The notes: generated by a model from the sequence alone, not told the origin. DNA of 64,000 bases from Methanoculleus sp. (GCF_030019085.1 NZ_JASEFJ010000005.1:49600-113599), one strand, 5' to 3'. Numbered from the stretch's first letter, positions 49,517 through 59,786 are shown. Program-made: numbers and translations.

Positions 49517-50183
49517 CTGGAGCCCCTCTTACAGACTTCTGGCAGAGCCGGTCTCGCACCGGTTTTTTTAGAAGAGCCCCTGTGACCGCGATGAGGATCA
49601 GGAGGGGGCGGTATAGTCGCATCCGGAGTGTGAGGGTGCCTTCGAAGACCTCGCGGTCGAAGACCGGGGTCACCACGAACTCGACTTCCTCCGCCGGCCA
49701 GAGTGCGTAGCGGACGGCGGTGCAGTAACCGTAAACGACACCCGTGTCAGCGGGGCTCTCGAGGCCGAGGGTGATATCTCCCTGGAGAGTCTCAATGTGG
49801 ATAGATCTGTAGATGGTTTCGAGAATCCTCCTGAGATGTGGCCAGAGGTCTTCGGTGATCTCGATGTAATCTCGCAACTCTCGGGCCGATTTTTGTCCCT
49901 CTCCTCTCTCCCCCGATCGGGGGTTTGCCGCTATCATATCCCGGAGATCCCGGGTAACGACGCGGTGGCCGGCGAGGAAGACCTCAAGCACCTGCACCCC
50001 GTCGGAGACTCTGACCCCAACCACCGCGAAGCCCCAGGTCAGGGTTGCGGTCGCCCATGCTCTTTCCCGACAGAAGATGGCAACCATCTCGATGGTTGCC
50101 GGCGCCAGGTAGAGGGCAAGCAGGATAAGCAGGAGGAGATGGGCGACGGCGAGCAGGATCAAAAAGAGGGGTGTCGCGGTCAT
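49509..50183 (-). CDS. DUF2953 membrane-associated protein (YtfI-like)
   Basis: A 224-residue protein: one N-terminal membrane helix (LFLILLAVAHLLLLILLALYL), a soluble middle, and the DUF2953 C-terminal block SPADTGVVYGYCTAVRYALW. In Bacillus the DUF2953 gene ytfI lies next to ytfJ (GerW), exactly as here. Function unknown in both domains of life. Confidence 0.82.
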   Translation of the reverse strand: MTATPLFLILLAVAHLLLLILLALYLAPATIEMVAIFCRERAWATATLTWGFAVVGVRVSDGVQVLEVFLAGHRVVTRDLRDMIAANPRSGERGEGQKSARELRDYIEITEDLWPHLRRILETIYRSIHIETLQGDITLGLESPADTGVVYGYCTAVRYALWPAEEVEFVVTPVFDREVFEGTLTLRMRLYRPLLILIAVTGALLKKPVRDRLCQKSVRGAPGV

Positions 50184-50203
50184 GGAGGGGGGCGAAGAGA
50201 GGT

Positions 50204-50647
50204 TTAGGTCTCCTCTTCGGCACTGACCGGGATATCGGTCCCCTCTGCTGTTGCCTGCGGCTCTTTGCTTTTGCGCTGTATCATCATATCCGTGCCCTTC
50301 TCGAAAGCATGTGCGACGTGTGGGCCAACCGTCTCCCCGAGGGTCGTGATGACCTCTGCCAGCTGGCTCTTCTTCTTCAGCGAGACCACCTGGATACCGT
50401 CGGGACCCGGGACGTCTTTTGTGATGATGATCACAGCAACAGCCGATACGCCACCGCCGCCGCCGGTCCCGGCACCACCATGCTGGCTGCCCCCCTCTTT
50501 ATCCCCTCTGGCACCTTCCGCGCCACCGAACCCGAATCCAAACTCGGCGACTGGTATGATGACCCGGTCGCCGACATCGACAGGGGAACCGAGGACGGCG
50601 TTCGCGCATAGTGTTCGTGCAAGTTGTTCGACGGTTAGCTTAAGCAT
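50204..50647 (-). CDS. GerW/YtfJ-family protein
   Basis: A 147-residue protein of the GerW (YtfJ) spore-protein family: ANAVLGSPVDVGDRVIIPVA, a Gly-rich middle FGFGFGGAEG ... GGAGTGGGGGVSAVAVIII, and the C-terminal VSLKKKSQLAEVI. Spores are unknown in archaea, so the role must differ. ATG 50647 (MLKLTVEQLARTL) is chosen; the frame stays open 35 codons upstream. First gene of the three-gene operon. Confidence 0.85.
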   Translation of the reverse strand: MLKLTVEQLARTLCANAVLGSPVDVGDRVIIPVAEFGFGFGGAEGARGDKEGGSQHGGAGTGGGGGVSAVAVIIITKDVPGPDGIQVVSLKKKSQLAEVITTLGETVGPHVAHAFEKGTDMMIQRKSKEPQATAEGTDIPVSAEEET

Positions 50648-50855
50648 TGTTTCTCCTGACAAAAGGTTCACCAGGTCATCCTCTATCGAGGCTCTGTATA
50701 TAATGATTGGTTTTAGGTAGCCTAAAAACAGGATACAACTGTTCATGACCATCCAGCAAAGGAAGGTAGAGCGCTGGGACGGGTGCCGTAATGGGTATAG
50801 GTCTGTCTTCTGCCACTCTGGTCAGTTTCAGGATAATATTGGATCATCGCAGATC

Positions 50856-50880
50856 AATAATGTATAATAATGTATATATG
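50856..50880 (+). promoter_or_regulatory. trp cluster promoter with tandem 10-bp repeat
   Basis: AATAATGTAT occurs twice in direct tandem (50856-50865 and 50866-50875), and TGTATATATG (50871-50880) serves as TATA box about 25-30 bp before the trpB2 ATG. The resulting transcript would be almost leaderless. The tandem repeat could be a regulator site; TrpY-like control in methanogens uses a different, TGTACA-type sequence. Confidence 0.55.
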
Positions 50881-50902
50881 TGTGCAAAGACCATGTTCAT
50901 CT

Positions 50903-52261
50903 ATGCAGACCAAGATCCTCCTTGACGAAGGAGAGATGCCTAAGCGGTGGTACAACATCCAGGCGGATCTCCCGACGCCGATGGACCCGCCCCTTCACCC
51001 GGTTACGGGAAAACCGGCGACCCCGGACGACCTCCGTCACATCTTCCCCATGGAACTGATCCGGCAGGAGATGAGCACGGAGCGCTACATCGACATCCCT
51101 GGCGAGGTCCGGGACATCCTCACCCTCTGGAGGCCGAGCCCTCTCTACCGGGCAAGAAGGCTTGAGGTGGCTTTGAAAACACCGGCGAAGATATACTACA
51201 AGTGGGAGGGCGTGAGCCCGCCGGGTTCGCACAAGCCCAACACCGCCATCGCCCAGGCCTATTATAACCGGGAGGAGGGGATCGAGCGGCTTGCAACCGA
51301 GACCGGTGCGGGGCAGTGGGGTTCGGCACTTGCGTTCGCAACGAGTCTCTTTGACATGGAGTGCACCGTCTACATGGTCCGGGCCTCCTACGACCAGAAA
51401 CCTTACCGCAAGAGCATGATGCAGGTCTACGGTGCAGAGTGCATCCCGAGCCCTTCTGACAGGACACAATCCGGTAGAGCGGTGCTCGCCCGCGACCCGG
51501 AGACGCCTGGTTCCCTTGGTATCGCCATATCCGAGGCGGTCGAGGACGCCGCAAACCACGATAACACCAACTACTCGCTAGGTTCCGTCCTCAACCATGT
51601 CTGCCTCCACCAGACGGTCATCGGTCAGGAGGCAGAGGAGCAGCTAGCGGTTGCAGACGCTTACCCGGACGTGGTGATCGCCTGTGTCGGTGGCGGATCC
51701 AACTTTGCGGGGCTTTCTTTCCCATTCGCGGGCGAGAAGTTGACCGGGAAGCACCCGGATACCGATATTATTGCGGTGGAGCCTGCCGCCTGCCCAACCC
51801 TGACGAAAGGGCTTTACACCTACGACTTCGGGGACGTTGCAGGGCTGACGCCTCTCATGCGGATGTTCACTCTCGGGCATGACTTCGTCCCGCCGGCGAT
51901 CCACGCCGGGGGGCTCCGCTACCACGGGGCATCTCCCCTGGTATCGAGGCTCGTCCATGACGGCGTGGTCCGGGCGGTTGCCTACCATCAGAACGAGGTC
52001 TTTGAGGCAGCCCTGACGTTCGCCAGGACGGAGGGTATCATCGTCGCGCCCGAGGCCGCCCACGCGGTGAAGGCCGCGATCGACCAGGCGCTCCTCTGTC
52101 GTAAGACCGGCGAAGAGAAGGTTATACTCTTCAACAACTCGGGTCACGGCAACTTCGATTTCTCCGCCTACGAGGCCTACCTTATGGGAAAACTTTCCGA
52201 CTACGAATACCCCCTGGAGTTGATCAAAGAGTCTCTCTCCAGGCTGCCGGTGAGGGGGTGA
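50903..52261 (+). CDS. trpB2: Tryptophan synthase beta-like protein TrpB2
   Basis: A 452-residue PLP enzyme of the TrpB2 branch: N-terminal extension [23 protein letters not shown] lysine in [17 protein letters not shown], phosphate loop [15 protein letters not shown]. It uses serine and indole; TrpB2 is thought to salvage free indole. A second, canonical trpB lies in the same cluster at 56.7 kb. Met at 50903 gives the family start. Confidence 0.93.
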   Translation: MQTKILLDEGEMPKRWYNIQADLPTPMDPPLHPVTGKPATPDDLRHIFPMELIRQEMSTERYIDIPGEVRDILTLWRPSPLYRARRLEVALKTPAKIYYKWEGVSPPGSHKPNTAIAQAYYNREEGIERLATETGAGQWGSALAFATSLFDMECTVYMVRASYDQKPYRKSMMQVYGAECIPSPSDRTQSGRAVLARDPETPGSLGIAISEAVEDAANHDNTNYSLGSVLNHVCLHQTVIGQEAEEQLAVADAYPDVVIACVGGGSNFAGLSFPFAGEKLTGKHPDTDIIAVEPAACPTLTKGLYTYDFGDVAGLTPLMRMFTLGHDFVPPAIHAGGLRYHGASPLVSRLVHDGVVRAVAYHQNEVFEAALTFARTEGIIVAPEAAHAVKAAIDQALLCRKTGEEKVILFNNSGHGNFDFSAYEAYLMGKLSDYEYPLELIKESLSRLPVRG

Positions 52262-52296
52262 TGCCGGTGGACTGGACTGCGCTCGAAGAGAGCTGA
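52261..52296 (+). CDS. Micro-ORF overlapping trpB2 stop (possible original trpE start)
   Basis: ATG at 52261 overlaps the trpB2 stop (TGATG) and opens an 11-codon frame, [11 protein letters not shown], before a stop. It is either a short leader peptide with one Trp or the true beginning of trpE displaced by a frameshift: the trpE frame, read upstream of its GTG, gives LTLIQGFEEAATDRP, which looks like the missing N-terminal helix. Confidence 0.35.
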   Translation: MPVDWTALEES

Positions 52297-52340
52297 CCCT
52301 AATTCAGGGATTCGAGGAGGCCGCGACCGACCGGCCTCTC

Positions 52341-53762
52341 GTGGTCCCGGTATTTGTTGAGGTCCCTCTCCCCTCTTTTTCTCCGGCAGAGATCTACGCC
52401 ACCATCCGGGACGGCCCGGGTTTCCTGCTGGAGTCGCTTGAGGGGAGCGAGAAGATCGCACGCTACTCTTTTATCTGCACCTCTCCGGCCGCGACGGTCG
52501 CCGTGGCCCCGGATGGGACGCTGATCGTCTCCGGCGATCCACGTATCCGCGAGGTTGCCGCCGGAATCGAGGTCGATGACCCGCTCGATGCCGTTCGCAA
52601 GTTCATGGGGCGGTTCCGGGTCGTGCCATCCACGCTACCGCGGTTTTCCGGTGGGCTTGCCGGCTACTTCTCATACGACCTGGTCTCGTCTCTCTATCCT
52701 GTATCCCCGGTGGAGGAGACCGAAGACCCCGTCGCCCGGTTCATGCTGGCGCAGGATTGCCTTGCCTTCGACCAACGGCGGGGCCGAGTCGCGGTGATCG
52801 AGAACCTCCTTCTCACCGACGAGGCCGACCTGGAGGAGGAGTACCTCCGCGCCCGTGCTGCGATAACAACCCGGATCGCCAGGCTCAACCACCTCCCCGA
52901 CCCGTCTCCTGTCGTGCCTGTCCGTGCCGGTGCCGTGACGTCGTCCTGCACGCAGGAAGAGTTTTCGGCCGCTGTTTTAAGGATCAAGGAGCATATAGCG
53001 GCGGGTGACATATTCCAGGCAGTTCTGTCCAGGCGTCTTGCCTGCTGGATCGAGGGCGAACCGTTTGGGGTCTACCGGCGACTCCGTGAGATAAATCCCG
53101 GCCCCTACATCTACTACCTGGATTTTGGTGACGTGGTGATTGCCGGGAGCAGTCCCGAGATGCTGCTACGGGTGGAGGACGGCCAGGTTACGACCGTCCC
53201 GATCGCCGGCACCAGACCCCGTGGGCGGACTGTGGCAGAGGACGATCGGCTCGCGGCCGAACTCCTGGCAGACGAGAAGGAGCGCGCGGAGCACGTCATG
53301 CTCGTTGACCTGGCGAGGAACGATATCGGGGCGGTCTCAGCCTATGGTAGCGTCTCGGTGACTGACTTCATGAGTATCGAGCGGTTCTCGCACGTCCAGC
53401 ACATCGTCTCGACCGTCTCGGGGAGGCTCCGGGATGGCTACGACCGTTTTGACGCTCTCCGGTCATGCTTCCCGGCTGGAACCGTCTCTGGCGCGCCGAA
53501 GGTAAGGGCGATGCAGATCCTCGGCGAGGTGGAGGGCCTCCGGCGCGGGATCTACGCGGGGGCTATCGGGTATCTTGCGTTCTCCGGCACGATGGACCTC
53601 GCGATAGCCATTCGGACGGTCGTCGTCCGGGACGGTATAGCCTCCGTTCAGGTTGGGGCGGGTATTGTGGCCGACTCCGACCCCGGTCGCGAGTGGGTTG
53701 AGACCGCCAGCAAGGCCAGGGCGATGCTTGCGGCGCTCGGCGCAGAGGAGGAGATGGGCTGA
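52341..53762 (+). CDS. trpE: Anthranilate synthase component I
   Basis: A 473-residue chorismate-utilising enzyme from GTG 52341. FLLESLEGSEKIARYSF contains the LLES element of the tryptophan feedback site. Catalytic blocks are IKEHIAAGDIFQAVLSRRL, IAGTRPRGRT and FPAGTVSGAPKVRAM. It makes anthranilate from chorismate with ammonia from TrpG. Family members usually begin about 15-20 residues earlier, and that sequence is present upstream in frame without a start codon. Overlaps trpG. Confidence 0.93.
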   Translation: MVPVFVEVPLPSFSPAEIYATIRDGPGFLLESLEGSEKIARYSFICTSPAATVAVAPDGTLIVSGDPRIREVAAGIEVDDPLDAVRKFMGRFRVVPSTLPRFSGGLAGYFSYDLVSSLYPVSPVEETEDPVARFMLAQDCLAFDQRRGRVAVIENLLLTDEADLEEEYLRARAAITTRIARLNHLPDPSPVVPVRAGAVTSSCTQEEFSAAVLRIKEHIAAGDIFQAVLSRRLACWIEGEPFGVYRRLREINPGPYIYYLDFGDVVIAGSSPEMLLRVEDGQVTTVPIAGTRPRGRTVAEDDRLAAELLADEKERAEHVMLVDLARNDIGAVSAYGSVSVTDFMSIERFSHVQHIVSTVSGRLRDGYDRFDALRSCFPAGTVSGAPKVRAMQILGEVEGLRRGIYAGAIGYLAFSGTMDLAIAIRTVVVRDGIASVQVGAGIVADSDPGREWVETASKARAMLAALGAEEEMG

Positions 53763-54343
53763 TGCGGGTGCTTGTGGTCGATGCCTATGATAGTTTCACC
53801 TTCAACCTATGTCAGCAGATCGGGATGCTCGGGGCCGAACCGGTCGTGGTGAAGAGCGACACGCCGTTTGAGAGGATCCGGTCGCTGAGATTCGACCGCG
53901 TCGTCCTCTCGCCGGGACCCGGGCACCCGGCCGGCTTTAGCCTCTATCGGGAGGTGATCGAGAGAATCAGCCGGACTGTTCCGACGCTTGGGGTCTGTCT
54001 CGGTCACCAGGCGATCGGCCTTGCATTCGGCGCAAATGTAGTCCGGGCGGAGCGGTTGATGCACGGGAAGCGGTCGGTAGTCCACCACGACGGTGCCTGG
54101 ATCTACGAAGGGGTGCCCGACCCGATCATCGCTACCCGTTACCACTCGCTCCTTATCGATCCCGACACCGTCCCGGACTCCCTTCTTGTGACGGCAAGAA
54201 GCGACGATGATGGGGCGATCATGGGTGTCCGGCACCGTGAGTTCCCGATCGAGGGAGTGCAGTTCCACCCGGAGAGTATCCTCACCCCTGAGGGAGACCG
54301 GTTGATTGCAAACTTCCTCTATGGGAGAGGTGGTGTGGCATGA
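53762..54343 (+). CDS. trpG: Anthranilate synthase component II (glutamine amidotransferase)
   Basis: A 193-residue class I amidotransferase: [18 protein letters not shown], catalytic Cys79 in [11 protein letters not shown], and GVQFHPES with the catalytic His and Glu. It supplies ammonia to TrpE. Starts on the last base of the trpE stop and overlaps trpD by 4 bases. Confidence 0.95.
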   Translation: MRVLVVDAYDSFTFNLCQQIGMLGAEPVVVKSDTPFERIRSLRFDRVVLSPGPGHPAGFSLYREVIERISRTVPTLGVCLGHQAIGLAFGANVVRAERLMHGKRSVVHHDGAWIYEGVPDPIIATRYHSLLIDPDTVPDSLLVTARSDDDGAIMGVRHREFPIEGVQFHPESILTPEGDRLIANFLYGRGGVA

Positions 54344-55356
54344 TCCGCGAGGCGATTGCCTGCGTCTCCTCGGGCAGTGACCTCCCGCCGGTCGAGGCGG
54401 AAGGGGTGATGGATGAGATCATGCGTGGCGCCGCAACTCCTGCCCAGATCGGAGGTTTCCTCACAGCGCTAAGGATGAAGGGAGAGACCGTTGCGGAGAT
54501 CGCGGCTTTTGCCCGTGTGATGCGAGCGGCGGCCGTCCCGATCACCCTCCCCCACACAGGGACGCGGGTGGATACCTGCGGCACGGGGGGCGATGGCGCG
54601 GGGACGTTTAACATAAGCACCGCGGCTGCTTTTGTGGCGGCAGGAGCGGGTGTCCCCATCGTGAAGCACGGGAACCGGGGGGTATCGAGCAGGTGCGGTT
54701 CGGCCGACGTCCTCGAGGCGCTCGGCGTCGCCGTCGAGATCCCGCCAGACCGGGTGGAGGCCGTCCTCTCTGCCGCGGGGATCGTCTTCCTCTTCGCTCC
54801 GGCCTACCACCCGGCGATGCAGTATGCCCGGGCGGCCCGCCAGGAGATCGGGATCCGGACTGTCTTCAACCTCCTTGGTCCTCTAACCAACCCGGCGGGT
54901 GCGGGAGGTCAGCTCCTGGGGGTCTACGACCCCCATCTTGTCGTCCCGCTCGCCAGGGTTCTCGGCGACCTCGGGGTTCGGCGGGCGATGGTGGTCCACG
55001 GTGAGGGACTCGATGAGATCACCACGACCGGGTCGACGACGGTAGCCGAACTCCGGGACGGGGAGGTGGTCTCGTATACGCTCGACTGCACGAAGTTTGG
55101 TATCCCGCACTCGCCGCCTGCCGCTATCAGGGGTGGCGGCCCGGAGGAGAACGCCAGGATCCTCCTCTCCGTTCTGTCGGGGGAGAAGGGCGCTGCGAGG
55201 GATATCGTCCTCCTGAACGCCGGTGCGGCGATCTACCTTGGCGGGAAGGCCGAAGACCTTGCCGGGGGTATAGAGTGTGCGGAGGCTTCGATCGACTCAG
55301 GGGCGGCGCTTGACCGACTCCACAGGCTGGTCAGGGTGAGTGGGAGCGGGGCATGA
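54340..55356 (+). CDS. trpD: Anthranilate phosphoribosyltransferase
   Basis: A 338-residue Trp[21 protein letters not shown] (PRPP site), [20 protein letters not shown], and GLDEITTTG. Transfers phosphoribose to anthranilate. Overlaps trpG and trpC by 4 bases each. Confidence 0.95.
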   Translation: MIREAIACVSSGSDLPPVEAEGVMDEIMRGAATPAQIGGFLTALRMKGETVAEIAAFARVMRAAAVPITLPHTGTRVDTCGTGGDGAGTFNISTAAAFVAAGAGVPIVKHGNRGVSSRCGSADVLEALGVAVEIPPDRVEAVLSAAGIVFLFAPAYHPAMQYARAARQEIGIRTVFNLLGPLTNPAGAGGQLLGVYDPHLVVPLARVLGDLGVRRAMVVHGEGLDEITTTGSTTVAELRDGEVVSYTLDCTKFGIPHSPPAAIRGGGPEENARILLSVLSGEKGAARDIVLLNAGAAIYLGGKAEDLAGGIECAEASIDSGAALDRLHRLVRVSGSGA

Positions 55357-56111
55357 TACTCGACGATATTGTCCGTGCGGCAGGGGAACGCCTGGCAGGT
55401 CTCGATCAGGCGAAGGTCATCGATACCAGCGGAATGCCTCACCGGAGCCTCGAAGCGGCCATCCGTTCCTGTCGGGAGCGGCACGCGATCATCGCCGAGG
55501 TCAAGTACGCCTCCCCATCACGTGGGAGGATCCACGACGGTGCCGCGCCTGGGGCGATCGCCCGGGAGTTTGCCGACGGCGGGGCTGTAGCGCTCTCGGT
55601 GCTCACCGAACCCACCTACTTTGGGGGGAGTATCAAGAACCTTGCCCGGGTGCGGGGTGCGGTCTCACTCCCCATCCTTCGCAAGGACTTCATCATCGAC
55701 GAGCGTCAGGTCGCCGAGACCCGGGCACTTGGTGCCGACGCTGTCCTCCTGATAGCCCGTCTGCTCCGCGACAGGCTATCTACGTTTGTCGATGCGGCGC
55801 TTGAGATCGGGCTTGAGCCCCTTGTCGAGGTTCACAACCGGAATGAGATGGAGCGTGCTCTTGCGACAGATGCAAGCCTGATCGGGATCAACAACCGCAA
55901 CCTTGAGACGATGACGATCGATCTCTCGACGACCGTCCGACTGGCGGGGATTGCCAGGAATGCCGGGCGACTCGTGGTCTCTGAGAGCGGGATCGCCTGG
56001 CCCTGCGACGTCAGGCGTCTATCGCGACACTGTGACGCCTTTCTGATCGGTTCGGCACTTATGTCGGCAAAAGATCGGCAGAAACGGCTGGAGGGGTTTG
56101 TATTCGCGTAA
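55353..56111 (+). CDS. trpC: Indole-3-glycerol phosphate synthase
   Basis: A 252-residue TIM-barrel enzyme: [13 protein letters not shown] with the catalytic Lys, [25 protein letters not shown] and VSESGI. Full length. Its 3' end (stop 56109-56111) overlaps the inferred trpF start at 56102. Confidence 0.95.
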   Translation: MILDDIVRAAGERLAGLDQAKVIDTSGMPHRSLEAAIRSCRERHAIIAEVKYASPSRGRIHDGAAPGAIAREFADGGAVALSVLTEPTYFGGSIKNLARVRGAVSLPILRKDFIIDERQVAETRALGADAVLLIARLLRDRLSTFVDAALEIGLEPLVEVHNRNEMERALATDASLIGINNRNLETMTIDLSTTVRLAGIARNAGRLVVSESGIAWPCDVRRLSRHCDAFLIGSALMSAKDRQKRLEGFVFA

Positions 56112-56680
56112 AGATCTGCGGGATGACGAACGTTCGCGACGCACTCGTCGCCGTTGAGGCCGGAGCTGACGCGATCGGTGTGGTGCTCGCGAGCCCGTCC
56201 CCCCGCTCTGTGACGCCGGAAGATGCCCGTGAGATATTTGCGGCCGTCCAGCCGTCTGTGACCACCGTCGCCGTCACCTCGACCGGGAGAGCAGAAGACC
56301 TCCCGGCGATCCTCTCCCTGCACCCGGACGCCGTCCAGGTGCCGGTTGACCTGGAGTTGCCCTCCCATGCGGGTGTCCATGTCATCCGGATGCTTGCCCC
56401 CGGCGACCCTATGCGGGATGATTGTGACGCTGTGATAATCGATGCAAGCCATGGGAGAGGGGGGGCGTTTGACCTCGATTATGCCCGGAGTTGCGTGGCC
56501 ACCTCCAGCGTCCCTGTAATCCTGGCGGGCGGCCTGAACCCCGGGAACGTGACAGCGGCCATCCGGGCGGTGCGGCCGTATGCCGTCGACGTCTGTTCGG
56601 GCGTCGAGGCGACGCCGGGTATGAAGGACGGGCGGCTTGTGCGGGCGTTTGTGAAGGCATGCAGGATGATGGACCCATGA
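56102..56680 (+). CDS. trpF: Phosphoribosylanthranilate isomerase, probable ATT start
   Basis: A 192-residue TrpF when read from ATT 56102. The sequence [20 protein letters not shown] contains the catalytic Cys (residue 6), which is upstream of the first in-frame ATG (56123). The frame is open back to 56036 without any ATG, GTG or TTG before 56123. GGAGGGG (56090-56096) lies 5 bases before the ATT. The catalytic Asp is in [14 protein letters not shown]. An enzyme begun at 56123 would lose its first beta strand and the catalytic Cys. Its 3' end overlaps trpB. Confidence 0.85.
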   Translation: MRVKICGMTNVRDALVAVEAGADAIGVVLASPSPRSVTPEDAREIFAAVQPSVTTVAVTSTGRAEDLPAILSLHPDAVQVPVDLELPSHAGVHVIRMLAPGDPMRDDCDAVIIDASHGRGGAFDLDYARSCVATSSVPVILAGGLNPGNVTAAIRAVRPYAVDVCSGVEATPGMKDGRLVRAFVKACRMMDP

Positions 56681-57852
56681 AAGCAGGACGATACGGTATA
56701 TACGGTGGGCAGTACGTGCCCGAGACGCTGATGAGTGCGCTGATCGAACTTGAGGAGACCTACACCAGGGTCAGGGAGGATCCGGATTTTTCCAGCCGGT
56801 TATCCTGGTATCTTCACGAGTACGCCGGTCGGGAGACCCCGCTCACATTCTGCGAGAACCTCTCCCGCGACCTTGGCTGCCGTGTCTACCTGAAACGGGA
56901 AGACCTCCTTCACGGGGGTGCCCACAAACTGAACAACACCCTGGGCCAGGCGCTCATGGCAAACTACATGGGAAAGAGCCGGCTTATCGCCGAGACCGGT
57001 GCCGGGCAGCACGGTGTCGCGACCGCGATCGCGGGGGCCGTTCTCGGGCTTTCCGTTGATGTCTACATGGGAGAGGTGGATACCCGGCGCCAGGCGCTAA
57101 ACGTCTTCCGGATGGAACTCCTTGGCGCCAGGGTCATCCCTGTCACCGCCGGGACGCGGACGCTCAAAGACGCCATCAACGCGGCGATGCGGGACTGGGT
57201 GGCAAACCTCCGGGACACCCACTACCTGCTAGGCTCCTGCGTCGGCCCGCACCCATTCCCCATGATAGTCCGGGACTTCCAGTCGGTGATCGGGGTGGAG
57301 ACGCGGCGACAGATCCTGGAGCGGGAGGGGAGTCTCCCGGACATGATAGTCGCCTGTGTCGGCGGGGGATCGAACGCAATCGGTATATTCTACCCGTTTG
57401 TGGGTGATGCCGGTGTTGCTCTGGTGGGCGTGGAGGCAGGCGGTGAGGGGCCGGAGTCCTGCCAGCACGGGGCCTCGCTCTCGCGGGGTTCGGTAGGGGT
57501 CTTTCAGGGTGCTCTCTCCTACCTGCTCCAGGACGACGACGGACAGACCCTCGAGACACACTCGATCGCCGCCGGGCTCGACCACCCCTCCGTCGGGCCG
57601 GAACATGCCATGCTGAAGGATTCCGGCAGGGTAAGGTATGAGATGGTCACCGATGCCGAGGCGCTCCAGGCCTTCCGCTACCTCTCCCGTACCGAGGGGA
57701 TCATCCCGGCGCTCGAGTCGGCCCACGCCGTAGCCTTTGCCCTCCGCGCGGCGGATGAACTTGACCGTGATGGGATACTGGTGATCAACCTTTCAGGGAG
57801 GGGCGACAAGGATGTTGTTGAGGTCGCGAAGCATAACGGGGGTGTGGAATGA
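56677..57852 (+). CDS. trpB: Tryptophan synthase beta chain
   Basis: A 391-residue canonical TrpB1: [22 protein letters not shown] lysine in [51 protein letters not shown] 56677 overlaps the trpF stop; the frame extends upstream without family features. Pairs with TrpA to make tryptophan. Confidence 0.96.
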   Translation: MKAGRYGIYGGQYVPETLMSALIELEETYTRVREDPDFSSRLSWYLHEYAGRETPLTFCENLSRDLGCRVYLKREDLLHGGAHKLNNTLGQALMANYMGKSRLIAETGAGQHGVATAIAGAVLGLSVDVYMGEVDTRRQALNVFRMELLGARVIPVTAGTRTLKDAINAAMRDWVANLRDTHYLLGSCVGPHPFPMIVRDFQSVIGVETRRQILEREGSLPDMIVACVGGGSNAIGIFYPFVGDAGVALVGVEAGGEGPESCQHGASLSRGSVGVFQGALSYLLQDDDGQTLETHSIAAGLDHPSVGPEHAMLKDSGRVRYEMVTDAEALQAFRYLSRTEGIIPALESAHAVAFALRAADELDRDGILVINLSGRGDKDVVEVAKHNGGVE

Positions 57853-58655
57853 GCCGGATTGCAGGGGCCTTTTTCCGGGGTCGTCCGGTCTTCATCGGGT
57901 TTACCGTTGCCGGTGACCCGGATATGGGTAGATCGTTCAGTGCGGCAACGGCCATGATCGATGCGGGAGCGGATATACTCGAGATCGCCGTCCCCTATTC
58001 TGACCCGGTTGCCGACGGCCCAGTGATTGAGCGGGCGCACCACCGTGCCCTGATGGCCGGGATCAGGCCCGTAGATGTCTTTCTCCTTCTCCTGAAGATC
58101 CGGGATTATGCACCCGATCTCCCCTTAATCCTCTTCACCTACTACAACATCGTCTACCGCCGTGGAGTCGACCGTTTCTTCTCTGAGGCAACGGCCGCCG
58201 GCGCAGACGGTGTCCTCATAGTCGATCTTCCCGTCGAGGAGTCAGAGGAGGTCGTGCCCTCTGCCCGGCGGCACGGGATCGAGAGGATTCCCCTCATCGC
58301 CCCGACGACCTCGCCGGAACGGCAGCGCGCCATACTCCAGGAGGCATCGGGTTTTGCCTACCTGATCTCGCTTGAGGGTGTGACCGGCGAGCGCGACCAC
58401 CTTCCATCCGGTCTCGCCGGGCTGGTCAGCGCTGTGCGGGAGAAGACCGATCTCCCGATTGCCGTCGGGTTCGGTGTCTCGCGCCCTGAACACGTCCGGA
58501 CGGTTCTGGATGCGGGGGCGGACGGTGTCATCGTGGGGAGTGCGCTCGTCCGGCTGATAGAGGAGCATATGGACGATGGGCCAGGGATGCGCGAGGCGCT
58601 CCGGGCAGCAATAGTCTCACTGCGAGACGGGTTTTCGTCCTCATCCCGAACCTGA
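57849..58655 (+). CDS. trpA: Tryptophan synthase alpha chain
   Basis: A 268-residue Trp[17 protein letters not shown], the catalytic Glu and Asp in [18 protein letters not shown], and [11 protein letters not shown] near the C-terminus. Splits indole-glycerol phosphate and channels indole to TrpB. Last of the cluster; overlaps trpB by 4 bases. Confidence 0.95.
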   Translation: MSRIAGAFFRGRPVFIGFTVAGDPDMGRSFSAATAMIDAGADILEIAVPYSDPVADGPVIERAHHRALMAGIRPVDVFLLLLKIRDYAPDLPLILFTYYNIVYRRGVDRFFSEATAAGADGVLIVDLPVEESEEVVPSARRHGIERIPLIAPTTSPERQRAILQEASGFAYLISLEGVTGERDHLPSGLAGLVSAVREKTDLPIAVGFGVSRPEHVRTVLDAGADGVIVGSALVRLIEEHMDDGPGMREALRAAIVSLRDGFSSSSRT

Positions 58656-58682
58656 TATGCCCTTACGTGAAAGATTACATGG

Positions 58683-59786
58683 ATGATGCGGTGTATAGGG
58701 TTCCTGGTTAACCCGGTTGCCGGGATGGGCGGGGCGGTTGGTCTCGCGGGGACGGACGGTCAGGTCGATGAAGCGTTCCGCCGGGGTGCAGTTCCGCGTG
58801 CTGCAGGCCGGGCTGTCCAGACACTCTTCCATCTCCGCGGTGAGGAGATCCGGTGGTACACCTCTGCGGCGCCGATGGGCGAGGACGTCCTCGCGGCGGC
58901 GGGGATCGAGCGCTGCACTGTTCTCTACCACCCCGGCACCCCGACCACTGCCGCTGATACACGGGCGGCGTGCCGGGTGTTTCTTGCGGCCGGGGTCGAC
59001 CTCATCGTCTTCTGTGGCGGTGACGGGACGGCCCGGGACGTTCTGGATGCCGTTGGCCGGGAGGTTCCGATCCTTGGGATACCGGCCGGTGTGAAGATGT
59101 ATTCGGCGGTATTTGCGGTCAACCCGGCGGCCGCGGCGGACCTGATCCGGCAGGCAGGGGAGATCCCGTGCCGGGACTCCGAGGTGATGGACGTCGATGA
59201 GGAGGCCTACCGTTCTGGTCGTCTCGCCGTCCGTCTATACGGCTACGCTCACGTTCCTTTCATCCCGGAGCGGACACAGGGCGGGAAACAGGTCTTCGAG
59301 CAGCAGGACGAGGGGCGGGCAAAGGATGATATTGCGGCATTTATAAGCGAGGTGATGCTCCCCGAGACGCTCTACATCATCGGCGCGGGGAGCACGACGG
59401 CGCGGATCATGGAGCGGCTTGGCCTCTCACCGACGCTGCTCGGTGTCGACGCCGTCAGGAACGGGGAGGTCGTCGCCCGCGACGCCGACGAACGAACGCT
59501 CCTTTCCCTCCTCGACGAATACCCGCGGGCTAAGGTCATCCTCAGCCCCATCGGTGCCCAGGGGTTCGTCCTCGGTCGGGGAAACCAGCAGATCAGCCCG
59601 ACAGTCCTCCGGAAGGTCGGGTTATCCAACCTGATCGTGGTGGCCACACCGGGAAAACTTGCCGCCACCCCTCTTCTATACGTCGATTCCGGGGATCCGG
59701 CGCTCGACCGGGAGGTCGGGGATTCTCTTCTGGTCATCTCCGGTTACCGGATAGCACAACGGAAACGGGTTGTCCACCCCGGGTGA
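58683..59786 (+). CDS. ATP-NAD kinase-like protein (COG3199)
   Basis: A 367-residue protein of the NAD kinase superfamily: MRCIGFLVNPVAGMGGAVGL at the N-terminus, CGGDGTARDVLDAV (the GGDGT nucleotide motif) near residue 115, and PILGIPAGVKMYSAVFAVNP. COG3199 proteins are annotated as predicted NAD or polyphosphate/ATP-NAD kinases; the real substrate is open. 27 bp after trpA, so possibly co-transcribed. Confidence 0.88.
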   Translation: MMRCIGFLVNPVAGMGGAVGLAGTDGQVDEAFRRGAVPRAAGRAVQTLFHLRGEEIRWYTSAAPMGEDVLAAAGIERCTVLYHPGTPTTAADTRAACRVFLAAGVDLIVFCGGDGTARDVLDAVGREVPILGIPAGVKMYSAVFAVNPAAAADLIRQAGEIPCRDSEVMDVDEEAYRSGRLAVRLYGYAHVPFIPERTQGGKQVFEQQDEGRAKDDIAAFISEVMLPETLYIIGAGSTTARIMERLGLSPTLLGVDAVRNGEVVARDADERTLLSLLDEYPRAKVILSPIGAQGFVLGRGNQQISPTVLRKVGLSNLIVVATPGKLAATPLLYVDSGDPALDREVGDSLLVISGYRIAQRKRVVHPG

